In this document: positions 8,151 to 17,228 of the stretch, piece after piece
Layout of the letters: each line of letters opens with the position of its first letter
How positions within the stretch are numbered: position 1 is the first letter of the stretch
Origin: Candidatus Thiocaldithrix dubininis
GTDB taxonomy: Bacteria; Pseudomonadota; Gammaproteobacteria; Thiotrichales; Thiotrichaceae
Assembly: GCA_029972135.1 (NCBI GenBank)
Contig: CP124755.1
Location: 3,037,001-3,101,000, forward strand
DNA length: 64,000 nt
Direction of reading: 5' to 3'
Position numbers and translations under genes: made by a program
The notes under the pieces: generated by a model
What the model was told of the DNA's origin: nothing
What the model saw: only the letters and a program-made list of their open reading frames with translations
Databases searched by the model: none

Positions 8151-8795
8151 ATGCAAACAAAACCCAGCATGGATAAACAGACTTGGCTAACCAATATTTG
8201 TCAATATTCCGGTTTATTTATAACTGGAACTGATACCGGTATTGGCAAAACATGGGTCGGAAAACAGCTAATTCAAGCTTTAAAACAACAAGGTAGACGC
8301 ATTGATGCGCGTAAGCCTGTTGAATCAGGTTGGCAATCTGATATTAAGCAAACTGATGCTTGGCAATTAGCGCAAGCGGCTGAAAATCCACTGGAACATG
8401 TCTGTCATTATCGTCTAGCAGCCCCCCTTGCGCCCCCACGCGCCGCCACTTTAGAGAACCTAAGGCTAACCCTAGGTGATTTAAGTAAAGCCTGTTATGC
8501 CCACCATGAACAACCCCATTTACTGTACGTGGAAGGTGCAGGCGGTTTTTATTCGCCGATTGCGCACGACGGCTTGAATGCCGATTTAGCTCAGAAACTT
8601 AACCTACCGATTATTTTAATAAGCGAAAATCGGCTCGGTTGCATCAATCATATATTATTAATTGCCGAAGCAATTGCACAACGGCAACTAATATTGGCTG
8701 GTGTAATTCTAAACACTATCCAACCGATACCCAACACAATGGATAATGCAACCGATTTAGCCAATTATTTAACGACGCCTATTATCGTTTGGTAA
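8151..8795 (+). CDS. bioD: Dethiobiotin synthetase
   Basis: BioD closes the ureido ring of dethiobiotin from diaminopelargonic acid, CO2 and ATP in biotin synthesis. The P-loop GTDTGIGKTWV lies at residues 26-36; the DAPA-binding region RKPVESG and the catalytic-loop motif VEGAGGFYSPI follow. Length 214 is normal. It has a slightly long N-terminus; ATG at 8178 (MDKQTW) is an alternative start. No other bio gene is adjacent, so the pathway is split in this genome. Confidence 0.93.
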   Translation: MQTKPSMDKQTWLTNICQYSGLFITGTDTGIGKTWVGKQLIQALKQQGRRIDARKPVESGWQSDIKQTDAWQLAQAAENPLEHVCHYRLAAPLAPPRAATLENLRLTLGDLSKACYAHHEQPHLLYVEGAGGFYSPIAHDGLNADLAQKLNLPIILISENRLGCINHILLIAEAIAQRQLILAGVILNTIQPIPNTMDNATDLANYLTTPIIVW

Positions 8796-8801
8796 ATGCG
8801 T

Positions 8802-9971
8802 TTACATTAATGCCGGTAACTCCGATTTACTGGCTTTTTGCGCAGTATTTAAATTTTGTTGTGCGCCAAAGTTAATTTGCCATTCTAAATCATTGCGTGA
8901 ACCTGCAAATTCTAAAGCAACGTTTTTGCTAATTTTGCCGTCGCTGTATAACTGATATAGCGATTGGTCAAAGGTTTGCATACCATCACTTACACCTTTT
9001 GCGACAATATCTTTTAACTCGCCAAATTCCCCCTTACGAATCAATTCCGCCATATACGGTGTATTAACCAAGACTTCTGCCGCTAAATGTAAGCCGTCTT
9101 GTTCATCGGGAATCAAACGCTGCGCAACAATCCCGCGTAAGTTGAGCGATAAGTCCATTAAGACACGATGTTTATTTTCAGAGGGAAATAAATACAAAAT
9201 ACGCTCTAAGGCTTGCGTTACATTAGTTGCGTGTAGCGTGGAAATGACTAAATGCCCGGTGTCTGCAAAGCCCAAAACAGCTTCCATTGTTTCGGTATCA
9301 CGAATCTCACCAATCATGATTAAATCCGGTGCTTCCCGCATAGCCTCACGCATCGCATTGTTATAACTCAAGGTATCAAAACCCACTTCACGCTGCCCAA
9401 TAATCGACTGCCCGTGTCTAAAGGTGTATTCAATTGGGTCTTCAATCGTCAAAATATGTCCACAATGCCGTTCATTACGATATTGAATTAAAGAGGCCAT
9501 TGACGTGGATTTACCCGATCCTGTCGAACCGACAAACAAAATCAAGCCTTCCTTACGCATGACTAAATCTTTCAAGACTTGCGGCAAACGTAAAACATCC
9601 GGATCACGAATATCCGAACGAATATGCCGTACCACCATTGACGCTTCGCCGCGCTGAAAATAAAAGTTCATGCGAAAACGTCCAACACCCCGCAATGAAA
9701 ACCCCTTGTTCAATTCACGCTTATGTAAAAATGCTTCCATTTCGGTGTCACTGATAATCTCCGTAATCAGTTGCATAATATTGCCGGGCTTCATGGGTTC
9801 ACGGCTAATACGCCGTAATTTGCCGCGTACTTTAATCGAAGCATGTGCCCCTGTTGTTAGGTATAAATCTGAGGCATTTTGCTTCACCATCATTTGCAAT
9901 AACGGTGCAATGCGTAATTCAGATTCCACACTAATAGGCGCTGGATTAGCAGAAGCGGCTGGCATATTCAT
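8802..9971 (-). CDS. PilT/PilU-type retraction ATPase, second PilU-like paralogue
   Basis: Hexameric secretion-superfamily ATPase of 389 residues. It shows the PilT/PilU N-domain (LLQMMVKQNASDLYLTTGA), Walker A GSTGSGKST, the Asp box ILTIEDPIEYTF, Walker B-like DLIMIGEIRD and the His box HLVISTLHA. Spacing and C-terminal style (GVSDGMQTFDQSLYQLYSDGKI followed by a tail) are closer to PilU than to PilT. It overlaps the preceding pilU by four bases and forms a three-gene retraction array with it and pilT. A second PilU-like protein is unusual and may modulate PilT or serve another pilus. Convergent with bioD. Confidence 0.87.
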   Translation of the reverse strand: MNMPAASANPAPISVESELRIAPLLQMMVKQNASDLYLTTGAHASIKVRGKLRRISREPMKPGNIMQLITEIISDTEMEAFLHKRELNKGFSLRGVGRFRMNFYFQRGEASMVVRHIRSDIRDPDVLRLPQVLKDLVMRKEGLILFVGSTGSGKSTSMASLIQYRNERHCGHILTIEDPIEYTFRHGQSIIGQREVGFDTLSYNNAMREAMREAPDLIMIGEIRDTETMEAVLGFADTGHLVISTLHATNVTQALERILYLFPSENKHRVLMDLSLNLRGIVAQRLIPDEQDGLHLAAEVLVNTPYMAELIRKGEFGELKDIVAKGVSDGMQTFDQSLYQLYSDGKISKNVALEFAGSRNDLEWQINFGAQQNLNTAQKASKSELPALM

Positions 9972-11122
9972 CGTTGATGCTCCAAGGGTTCAATTGTCAT
10001 ATGATCCAGCCCTTTGAAGAAATCATTATCCTTACTAAAGCGGCTTTCCAATTTCAGTTTCAAACGTAAATCATTTTGCGAATCGGCATGCCGTAAGCCT
10101 TCTTGCACAGTAATTTGCCGTGTTTCAATTAAATCAAACAAGGCTTGGTCGAACGTGCGCATACCGTGTTCACGCGATTTCGCTGTCAGCTCTTTCATAC
10201 CCGGCACATCGCCCTTCAGAATTAAGTCTGCCATTAAAGGGGTATTAATCATGACTTCAATGGCGGCAACCCGCCCATCATCGGTGGCTTTACGTACCAA
10301 CCGTTGTGACACCACTGCTTTTAGATTTAGCGATAAATCCATTAACAATTGGTTACGGCGTTCTTCTGGAAAAAAGTTAATAATCCGGTCGAGTGCTTGG
10401 CTGGCACTATTCGCGTGCAAAGTGGATAAGCACAAGTGCCCCGTTTCCGCATAAGCCACCGCATAATCCATAGCTTCACGGTCTCGAATTTCACCCAATA
10501 AAATTACATCTGGTGCTTGGCGTAAGGTGTTTTTCATAGCGATTTCGTAGTTGGCAGTATCCACGCCAATTTCACGCTGGGTAATTAAACAACCTTTATG
10601 CGGATGTACAAACTCAATCGGGTCTTCAATCGTAATAATATGCCCTTTAGAGTTGGTATTACGGTAATCAATCATGGCTGCAAGGCTGGTCGATTTACCC
10701 GAACCCGTTGCTCCCACCATAATAATCAAACCGCGCTTAGTCATAACTAAATCACGCATAATCGGCGGCAAGCCCAATTGTTTAAAATCGGGAATCGTGG
10801 TGGGAATATGCCGCAACACCATGCCTGCACAACCGCGCTGCGTGAAGGCATTTACCCGAAAGCGTGCTTTGCCCGGCAAACTAATGGAAAAGTTACATTC
10901 CATTGTTTCCTCAAATTGCTTCAATTGGCGGTCATTCATAATCGAACGTACCAATAAACGCGCACTGCTTTCATTTAAGGCTTGATTGGTTAACGGCATT
11001 AATTCGCTGTCAACCTTAACAGAGGGCGCGGCGTCGGCTGTGATATACAAATCCGAGCCGCGCTTGTCCAACATAGAAGCTAATAATTTATGTACATAGC
11101 CAACAGCAGCATCCCTATCCAT
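9968..11122 (-). CDS. pilU: Type IV pilus retraction ATPase PilU
   Basis: 384-residue PilT/PilU ATPase acting at the cytoplasmic base of type IV pili. Walker A GATGSGKST, Asp box IITIEDPIEFVH, Walker B VILLGEIRD and His box HLCLSTLHA are all intact, so ATP hydrolysis is expected. PilU is known to boost PilT-driven retraction. It lies nine bases after pilT and overlaps the following paralogue by four bases, so the three proteins are probably made together. Confidence 0.91.
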   Translation of the reverse strand: MDRDAAVGYVHKLLASMLDKRGSDLYITADAAPSVKVDSELMPLTNQALNESSARLLVRSIMNDRQLKQFEETMECNFSISLPGKARFRVNAFTQRGCAGMVLRHIPTTIPDFKQLGLPPIMRDLVMTKRGLIIMVGATGSGKSTSLAAMIDYRNTNSKGHIITIEDPIEFVHPHKGCLITQREIGVDTANYEIAMKNTLRQAPDVILLGEIRDREAMDYAVAYAETGHLCLSTLHANSASQALDRIINFFPEERRNQLLMDLSLNLKAVVSQRLVRKATDDGRVAAIEVMINTPLMADLILKGDVPGMKELTAKSREHGMRTFDQALFDLIETRQITVQEGLRHADSQNDLRLKLKLESRFSKDNDFFKGLDHMTIEPLEHQR

Positions 11123-11131
11123 ATTGCACTC

Positions 11132-12169
11132 CTAGTTTAATGAATCCGGATTGTCGGCTTTACGCTTAGCATCGTTTTTATCGACTAAGCCCTTCATGAT
11201 TAAACCTTTCAAGGACTGGTCGAGGGTTTGCATACCATCGGCTTGCCCGGTTTGCATGGCAGAACGCATTTGCGCGATTTTATTCTCGCGAATTAAGTTA
11301 CGGATAGCGCGTGTTCCAATCAGAATTTCATGCGCGGCTACCCGACCGCCTCCTTTCTTCTTTAATAACGTTTGCGAAATAACCGCTTGTAATGATTCGG
11401 ATAACATCGCCCGCACCATTTCTTTTTCCGCTGCGGGAAATACGTCTACAATCCGGTCAATGGTTTTAGGCGCACTCGTCGTATGCAAAGTCCCAAACAC
11501 TAAGTGCCCGGTTTCCGCAGCCGTTAGAGCCAGCCGAATGGTTTCCAAGTCACGCATCTCGCCCACTAGAATGGTATCTGGGTCTTCCCGCAAAGCAGAA
11601 CGTAAGGCAGCTTCAAAGCCTTTAGTATCGCGGTGTACTTCGCGTTGGTTGACTAAGCTTTTTTTACTTTGATGCACAAATTCAATTGGGTCTTCAATGG
11701 TCAGAATATGCCCATAATCTGTATCATTTTTGTAATCTAGCATCGCGGCTAAAGTGGTGGATTTACCCGAACCTGTAGGGCCGGTTACCAATACTAAACC
11801 ACGCGGGTTTTCCGCAATTTGCCGAAAGATGCCCGGTGCATTTAATTGTTCTAAGGTTAAAACTTTAGAGGGGATAGTACGAAAGACTGCGCCAGCACCG
11901 CGATTTTGGTTAAAGGCGTTTACCCGGAAACGGGCGACACCCGGAATTTCAAACGAAAAGTCGCCTTCCCAATTTTCTTCATAATTCTTACGCTGATGAT
12001 CGTTCATAATGTCGTACACCAACGCGTGTACTTGTTTATGATCCAAGGTAGGTAAGTTGATTTTGCGCATTTCACCGTCAACCCGAATCATCGGCGGCAT
12101 ACCACCCGACAAATGCAAGTCAGATGCGCCATTTTTGACACCAAAGGCCAAGAGTTGGGTAATATCCAT
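11132..12169 (-). CDS. pilT: Type IV pilus retraction ATPase PilT
   Basis: Main pilus depolymerisation motor, 345 residues. It begins MDITQLLAFGVKNGASDLHLSGGMPP as PilT does, and has Walker A GPTGSGKSTT, ILTIEDPIEFVH, TILVGEMRDLETI and HLVFGTLHTTSA. The C-terminal motor motif AIRNLIRE is the conserved AIRNLIRE of PilT and separates it clearly from the two PilU-type paralogues downstream. It is divergent from yggS with only 55 bp between, the order seen in many gammaproteobacteria. Confidence 0.96.
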   Translation of the reverse strand: MDITQLLAFGVKNGASDLHLSGGMPPMIRVDGEMRKINLPTLDHKQVHALVYDIMNDHQRKNYEENWEGDFSFEIPGVARFRVNAFNQNRGAGAVFRTIPSKVLTLEQLNAPGIFRQIAENPRGLVLVTGPTGSGKSTTLAAMLDYKNDTDYGHILTIEDPIEFVHQSKKSLVNQREVHRDTKGFEAALRSALREDPDTILVGEMRDLETIRLALTAAETGHLVFGTLHTTSAPKTIDRIVDVFPAAEKEMVRAMLSESLQAVISQTLLKKKGGGRVAAHEILIGTRAIRNLIRENKIAQMRSAMQTGQADGMQTLDQSLKGLIMKGLVDKNDAKRKADNPDSLN

Positions 12170-12224
12170 TGTTATTATTCGTTGTTATGTGGATTTATAA
12201 TTAAGGTCAAAAGTAGCACAATCT

Positions 12225-12911
12225 ATGACAATCCGTGACAATCTCCAGACAATCGGCGAGCGCATTCAGCAAGCCGCACAACGCTTTCATCGCCCTGTAG
12301 ATAGCGTGCAATTATTAGCCGTTAGTAAAAAACAACCCAGCGATGCGATTGCCGAAGCTTATGCGGCGGGGCAACGTTTATTCGGGGAAAATTATGCACA
12401 AGAAATGGCAGAAAAGGCGCAGGTCTTGAACAATTTAGCCATTGAATGGCATTTCATCGGTCCAATTCAGTCCAATAAAACCAAATTAATTGCGCAAACC
12501 GCTGCATGGGTACATTCGATTGAAAATCTAAAAATTGCACAACGCTTAAATGAGCAAATACCGGCTGAAAAAGCGCCGTTAAATGTGTGTATTCAAGTCA
12601 ATATTAGTCATGAAACCAGCAAATCTGGCTTGGCTGCTCATGAAGTGTTGGCATTAGCGCAGCAAATAGCAAATTTACCGAATTTACGCCTACGCGGTTT
12701 AATGGCAATTCCCGCACCTGAAACAGACTTTAGCCAACAATGCGCGGTGTTTGCGCAATTGCGGCAATTACAACAGCAACTCACTCAGCAAGGTTTCCAT
12801 TTAGACACTTTATCAATGGGGATGAGCGATGATATGGAAGCCGCCATTGCCGAAGGCGCGACCATTGTGCGCATTGGCACGGCTATTTTCGGTGCACGCC
12901 AATCATTTTAA
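12225..12911 (+). CDS. yggS: YggS/PLPBP family pyridoxal phosphate homeostasis protein
   Basis: Non-catalytic PLP-binding TIM-barrel protein of 228 residues that balances B6 vitamers and amino acids. The PLP-binding Lys sits in [11 protein letters not shown]; other family marks are [35 protein letters not shown] and [16 protein letters not shown], with the phosphate-binding [11 protein letters not shown] at the end. It diverges from pilT and its stop overlaps the stop of the convergent radical SAM gene by four bases. Confidence 0.94.
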   Translation: MTIRDNLQTIGERIQQAAQRFHRPVDSVQLLAVSKKQPSDAIAEAYAAGQRLFGENYAQEMAEKAQVLNNLAIEWHFIGPIQSNKTKLIAQTAAWVHSIENLKIAQRLNEQIPAEKAPLNVCIQVNISHETSKSGLAAHEVLALAQQIANLPNLRLRGLMAIPAPETDFSQQCAVFAQLRQLQQQLTQQGFHLDTLSMGMSDDMEAAIAEGATIVRIGTAIFGARQSF

Positions 12912-14419
12912 GGCTGCAAATGCTTTAATTGACGTTGATTACGCACACTGCGCACCGTAAGTTCCTGCCCGTTTTCGGCTTGGCTTAAAAACGGGATTTT
13001 GCCTTTCTGTCCGGTTAAAGCGTAGTCCTCAATTAAAGCGGCTTCAAACTCCGCTTGGGGAAGCTGCAATTGTACTAAACCAGCCTGATGAATTAATACA
13101 AACAAACGCGGCAACGCAATCTGGTGGGTTTGTTGCGAATGCTGATATAAATACTGACTTAATGCCCAAAACCGAGCAAAGGGATCGTCTGCTAATAACA
13201 AGCCTAAGCTATGATTAAAACGTCCAGAATTAGCAATCATATCCCAGAAACGCGCAAAACGATTCATTGCTTGCATCGTATTAAAATCAATACAGTCGGT
13301 TTGTAAAATATTATATGGTGGCTGTGGATTGTAAATCATCTTAAACGCTTCCGTGTGGCGCACAATCGGCGTACCGCGTAGTCGCTTTAAGATACCCAAT
13401 TGAATTTCATGTGGTTTTAAGGCGTAGAGTTTATTAAAACCCTCAGCAAAACTCGCTAAATCTTCACCCGGCAAACCAAAAATTAAATCCGTATGTAAAT
13501 GCGCATGAGATTCCGTCACTAACCAGCGAATATTCTCTGCTGATTTGTCATTATCTTGCTTACGACTAATTAAAGTTTGCACCTCAGGATTAAACGTTTG
13601 AATACCAATTTCAAACTGCAATGCACCCGCTGGAAATAGTTTGATACGCTGTTTTAAGGCATCCGGTAAATGATCAGGAATTAATTCAAAATGTAAAAAT
13701 GTTTGTGCATCTAAGCGTTGTAAAAAGAAATCTAAAATTGCAATGGTCGTGGCAATTTTTAAGTTAAAGGTACGATCCACAAATTTAAACTGGCGTAAAC
13801 CACGCTGCCACAACTTATCCATTTCTTGTAAGAATTGGCTCAGTTCAAAGGGGTAAGCGGTTTTATCTAATGCAGATAGGCAAAACTCACATTTAAACGG
13901 ACAACCTCGGGAAGCCTCCACATAAATGGCACGGTTTTGAATATCATGCTCTGTATAATAGTCATACGGTAACGACAATTGCGCCAACGGGGCAACTTCG
14001 CCTTGAATAAATTTTTCTATGGGCAATTCATGATTGAGCAATTGTTCACACAAACGCCTAAAGCTAATCTCACCTGCCCCTTTGATTACATAATCCGCAA
14101 TATGGCTAATTTTATGGCGTTCTGTTTCATAACTGACTTCAGGACCACCGAGCACAATTTTCAGTGCTGGGCGCAACGTCTTAATAAGTTCTACTAATTG
14201 CTCGCTTTCCGTAATGTTCCAAATATAGACAGCCAAGCCCACAATTTCTGGATTTTTAGCTAAAATTTGTTCAGCAATCTCTAACGGTCGCATAGCAATC
14301 GTAAATTCCATCATTTCGCTGTCAACACGCAGTGCAGCAAGGTTTGCGTAGAGGTAGCGAAGCCCCAAAGACGCATGCATATAACGTGCATTTAGCGTTG
14401 CAAGGACTATTTTCGGCAT
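12908..14419 (-). CDS. B12-binding domain radical SAM protein
   Basis: About 503 residues from the ATG at 14419 (MPKIVLATLNARYMHASLGL); an in-frame GTG at 14461 is a less likely start. Residues 1-130 are a cobalamin-binding-like Rossmann domain (EIVGLAVYIWN, KIVLGGPEVSYE). A radical SAM core follows with the 4Fe-4S motif CPFKCEFC and TDLIFGLPGED. The C-terminal part resembles the DUF4080-type extension. The family probably modifies an unknown substrate; the substrate cannot be inferred here. Its stop overlaps that of convergent yggS. Confidence 0.85.
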   Translation of the reverse strand: MPKIVLATLNARYMHASLGLRYLYANLAALRVDSEMMEFTIAMRPLEIAEQILAKNPEIVGLAVYIWNITESEQLVELIKTLRPALKIVLGGPEVSYETERHKISHIADYVIKGAGEISFRRLCEQLLNHELPIEKFIQGEVAPLAQLSLPYDYYTEHDIQNRAIYVEASRGCPFKCEFCLSALDKTAYPFELSQFLQEMDKLWQRGLRQFKFVDRTFNLKIATTIAILDFFLQRLDAQTFLHFELIPDHLPDALKQRIKLFPAGALQFEIGIQTFNPEVQTLISRKQDNDKSAENIRWLVTESHAHLHTDLIFGLPGEDLASFAEGFNKLYALKPHEIQLGILKRLRGTPIVRHTEAFKMIYNPQPPYNILQTDCIDFNTMQAMNRFARFWDMIANSGRFNHSLGLLLADDPFARFWALSQYLYQHSQQTHQIALPRLFVLIHQAGLVQLQLPQAEFEAALIEDYALTGQKGKIPFLSQAENGQELTVRSVRNQRQLKHLQP

Positions 14420-14667
14420 AAAACGTAGGTTTCTTGGGGTAAATAAGCTGAATTCTACCACTTATCCCAATATATTCCCGCAAAAACTACTCGGAATTAG
14501 CGCAAAGCCGCATTTTTATTGGGGTTGGCGGCTATTTTTAGGCAAATCAACCACAAAATTTACCCATTTTAAAAATATTTTCACGTTTAACCTTGTAAAA
14601 ATTGTGGTAATTACGGCATTTTTCGTTACTTTCTTGCCTACTGCCCCCCTAAGGGAGAAAGCCAATA

Positions 14668-14739
14668 ATGATGCGGGTTTCAAGCGCATTGAAGGAAAAA
14701 ATCAAGCCGTTTGTCGCAAAAATTATAAAAAATAAATGA
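14668..14739 (+). CDS. Possible 23-residue cationic peptide
   Basis: The frame starts ATGATG after AGGGAGAAAGCCAATA and encodes MMRVSSALKEKIKPFVAK plus IIKNK, a short basic peptide that would form an amphipathic helix. The ribosome-like AGGGAG is about 11 nt upstream, somewhat far. No homologue is known to me; chance occurrence is quite possible. Confidence 0.25.
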   Translation: MMRVSSALKEKIKPFVAKIIKNK

Positions 14740-14902
14740 CAAATCGAATTTGCTTGCACTAAACTCTGCCCATCGTATGTTGTTGTTTATTTGGTTTATA
14801 TCATTGATTAACTTGGTAAAATACAAAATATAGAAAGTCCGGAACAGGCAAGGATTCGCTGTTCTTAATAACAAGATGTTATCCCGGTGGAGAAAGTATT
14901 TT

Positions 14903-15034
14903 ATGGAAAGCTATCACTTAACACTTAATAACAGTTTATGGTTTAACACGAAAAAAATTGATTCAAAAAACTTATTAAAAGCACCCCAAGATTTCCTGCT
15001 TTTTAATCCCTTCAATCAATCTGCTGATTTTTAA
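14903..15034 (+). CDS. Possible 43-residue small protein
   Basis: ATG at 14903 follows GGTGGAGAAAGTATTTT, a good ribosome site with normal spacing. The product begins MESYHLTLNNSLWFNTKKID and ends FNPFNQSADF; it has no signal peptide or membrane segment. It lies just upstream of the 3D-domain gene in the same direction and could be a leader peptide or a small protein. Function unknown. Confidence 0.4.
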   Translation: MESYHLTLNNSLWFNTKKIDSKNLLKAPQDFLLFNPFNQSADF

Positions 15035-15074
15035 TCATCATTTAACATTCATCAATTACATAGGTTATATCGTT

Positions 15075-15470
15075 ATGTTTACTGTACCTCGTTTTCTGGC
15101 CGTGGTTACGCTAGCCATTGGTTTGGTTGGCACTGCGGCTGCGGAAAAGGAGCGGGCAAACTCCAACAACCTCCGGGTAACCGCTACAGCTTATAATTCA
15201 CATTCAAGTCAAACCGACTCCACTCCCAATATTGCTGCGTGGGGCGACCGTTTGCGTCCGGGCATGAAAGCCATTGCTATCTCTAGAGATTTATTACATC
15301 AACACGGTTTAGGTCGTGGTGACAAAGTTAGAATCGTCGGCTTAGGTGAATACACCGTATTAGACAAAATGAATTCACGCTGGCGTAAAAAAATTGATAT
15401 TTACATGGGTAATGACCGTCACGCAGCTAAACGCTGGGGTCGTCGCCAAATCACTATTCAGTGGAAATAA
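15075..15470 (+). CDS. Secreted 3D-domain (double-psi barrel) protein
   Basis: 131-residue exported protein. Signal peptide at residues 1-23 (TAAAEKE region), then a single 3D domain: VTATAYNSHSSQTDSTPNIAAWGDRL, GMKAIAISRDLL, GDKVRIVGLGEYTVLDKMNSRW and KIDIYMGND. The motif ending DIYMG contains the conserved acidic residues of MltA/RlpA-like barrels, suggesting binding or cleavage of peptidoglycan glycans. The protein has no other domain. A strong terminator follows, so it is probably monocistronic or coupled to the small frame upstream. Confidence 0.82.
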   Translation: MFTVPRFLAVVTLAIGLVGTAAAEKERANSNNLRVTATAYNSHSSQTDSTPNIAAWGDRLRPGMKAIAISRDLLHQHGLGRGDKVRIVGLGEYTVLDKMNSRWRKKIDIYMGNDRHAAKRWGRRQITIQWK

Positions 15471-15501
15471 CACAACAAGCAGCTTGAATTGAAGGATTTT
15501 C

Positions 15502-15533
15502 AAAGCCCATGAGCCTAGCTCTTGGGCTTTTTT
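15502..15533 (+). terminator. Rho-independent terminator after the 3D-domain gene
   Basis: AAAGCCCA (15502-15509) and TGGGCTTT (15523-15530) form an 8-bp stem followed by a T run. Confidence 0.85.
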
Positions 15534-15558
15534 GATAAAACACGTATGATGCGTGGCT

Positions 15559-16752
15559 ATGCAAACCCCAAGCAACTCATATGATGTCATTATTATTGGC
15601 GCAGGCGCGGCTGGCTTAATGTGCGCAGCGCAAGCCGGTTACCGTGGGCGCAGGGTTTTACTTTTAGAAAAAGCTGAAAAAATCGGTAAAAAAATTCTGA
15701 TAGCAGGCGGTGGGCGTTGCAACTTCACAAATCTACAGACACAAGCTTCTGCTTATCTTTCTAACAATCATCATTTCTGTAAATCGGCTTTATCACGTTT
15801 TACCCCCCAAGATTTTTTGGCATTAATGCAAACCTATGGTTTAAGTTGGACAGAAAAAACCTTAGGGCAATTATTTTGCGATCAAAAATCCACGGCGATT
15901 GTCGATTTACTGTGGCAAGAGTGCCAAACCGCCCAAGTCAGTCTGCAATTAAATAGCCCCGTACAACAGTTACAAAGGCTTGAGCAAGGCTTTGAGGTTG
16001 AAACCTCGCAAGCCCGCTATACCGCACCGCATGTCGTCATTGCCACTGGTGGCCCGTCTATTCCTAAAATGGGCGCAAGCGATATTGCCTTAAGCCTTGC
16101 CAAACAATTTGGTATCAGCAATATTCCCTTTAAACCTGCATTAGTGCCGTTAACCTTGTCCGCCGAATTACTACAAGGCTTATTGCAAGGTCTAGCAGGC
16201 ATTAGTTTAGACGTGATCGTGCGTTGTGGTACAGCGTCGTTTCGTGAAGCCATGTTGATTACACATCGCGGCTTGAGTGGTCCTGCTATTTTGCAGATTT
16301 CCTCTTATTGGCAAGCAGGTCAAGCCATTGAAATTAATTTACTACCGAATGTGCAAGCCAGCACTTGGTTAATAGCGCTTGCCCAGCAACGCCCCAAGGT
16401 AGAACTAAAAACGGTATTAGCCGACGTACTGCCCTCACGTTTAGCTCAACGCTTCTGTGAAAGACTATTCCATAATCAAGCGTTAGGACAGTACAACCAT
16501 AAGCAATTACAACAAATTGGCGAACAATTGAATCAGTGGCACATTGTGCCGAGTGGTACAGAAGGTATGCGTACCGCAGAAGTGAGTTTAGGCGGCGTTA
16601 ATACAGACGAGCTATCCTCCAAAACCTTTGAAGCGAAGAAAGTCGCAGGGCTTTATTTCATTGGCGAGAGTGTGGATGTTACTGGCTGGTTAGGCGGTTA
16701 TAACTTGCAGTGGGCATGGGCTTCGGGTTGGTGTGCAGGTCAATATGTTTGA
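15559..16752 (+). CDS. BaiN/HI0933-family NAD(P)/FAD-dependent oxidoreductase
   Basis: Flavoprotein of about 397 residues. The start is set at ATG 15559 (MQTPSNSYDVIIIGAGAAGL); GTG at 15553 is the alternative. The Rossmann motif GAGAAGLMCA binds FAD. GGGRCNFTN near residue 53, VIATGGPSIPKMGASD, and the C-terminal TAEVSLGGV...GLYFIGESVDVTGWLGGYNLQWAWASG are signatures of the YhiN/HI0933 family. Physiological substrate unknown for most members. Convergent to the TusE-like gene. Confidence 0.9.
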   Translation: MQTPSNSYDVIIIGAGAAGLMCAAQAGYRGRRVLLLEKAEKIGKKILIAGGGRCNFTNLQTQASAYLSNNHHFCKSALSRFTPQDFLALMQTYGLSWTEKTLGQLFCDQKSTAIVDLLWQECQTAQVSLQLNSPVQQLQRLEQGFEVETSQARYTAPHVVIATGGPSIPKMGASDIALSLAKQFGISNIPFKPALVPLTLSAELLQGLLQGLAGISLDVIVRCGTASFREAMLITHRGLSGPAILQISSYWQAGQAIEINLLPNVQASTWLIALAQQRPKVELKTVLADVLPSRLAQRFCERLFHNQALGQYNHKQLQQIGEQLNQWHIVPSGTEGMRTAEVSLGGVNTDELSSKTFEAKKVAGLYFIGESVDVTGWLGGYNLQWAWASGWCAGQYV

Positions 16753-16786
16753 CCTACACATTATATATAGCGGGTGCGTAAGGCGC

Positions 16787-17086
16787 TTATACGCAGCCCG
16801 TCGGTTTAGGTAAACCACCGTACTTCGTAATAGGCTTCATTGGTCCCGTATTCCATTGTTTAAACAACTCTTTCTGGTCCATCTCTAAATATTTAGCGAA
16901 CTTACGAATCGGTGGCACAACCCCATGATCATCGTAATATTCACGGGCTTTTTGGATTTGCTCCCATTTTTCATCCGTAAGCTCCACACCATCGGCTTGC
17001 GCCATAGCTTGTCCAATTTCTGGCGTCCAATCCGCCATACTTACTAAATATCCATCACCATCACGCGCGGGAAGTACTATACTCAT
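16787..17086 (-). CDS. TusE/DsrC-family sulfur relay protein
   Basis: Small cytosolic protein of 99 residues from ATG 17086, which is preceded by AGGA at proper spacing; an in-frame upstream start at 17113 is less likely. The sequence GYLVSMADWTPEIGQAMAQADG, LTDEKWEQIQKAREYYDDHG and PPIRKFAKYL matches TusE/DsrC. The conserved penultimate Cys is present (PTGCV), but the second DsrC Cys normally about ten residues upstream is absent, so it looks like a TusE-type or DsrC-like relay, not the trisulfide-forming DsrC of dissimilatory sulfur oxidation. Confidence 0.88.
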   Translation of the reverse strand: MSIVLPARDGDGYLVSMADWTPEIGQAMAQADGVELTDEKWEQIQKAREYYDDHGVVPPIRKFAKYLEMDQKELFKQWNTGPMKPITKYGGLPKPTGCV

Positions 17087-17228
17087 TGCTATCTGTCCTA
17101 ACTGTTGAATCAATCTTTCAGGGCTTCGCTATATCACAGTATAAAATCATAAAGCGAATACTTATAAAACTTATGCTGACATTTCTTATTATTAAAATTA
17201 TCTATTTGTAAGCACACGGAGAGTCATT

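Larger units (their letters stand above)
14420..15074. other. 655-bp region with little coding potential
   Basis: AT-rich stretch between the radical SAM gene and the 3D-domain gene. It holds an inverted repeat AGCCGC/GCGGCT (14506-14533) followed by ATTTTTA, and two short plus-strand reading frames with upstream purine-rich sites, listed separately. No tRNA or recognisable riboswitch was seen. It could be the long leader and promoter region of the gene at 15075. Confidence 0.5.

Noticed and set aside
14680..14874. Minus-strand frame of 64 codons in the 14.4-15.1 kb gap
   Set aside because: No ribosome site, AT-driven composition rich in Phe/Ile/Asn, overlapped by better plus-strand candidates.
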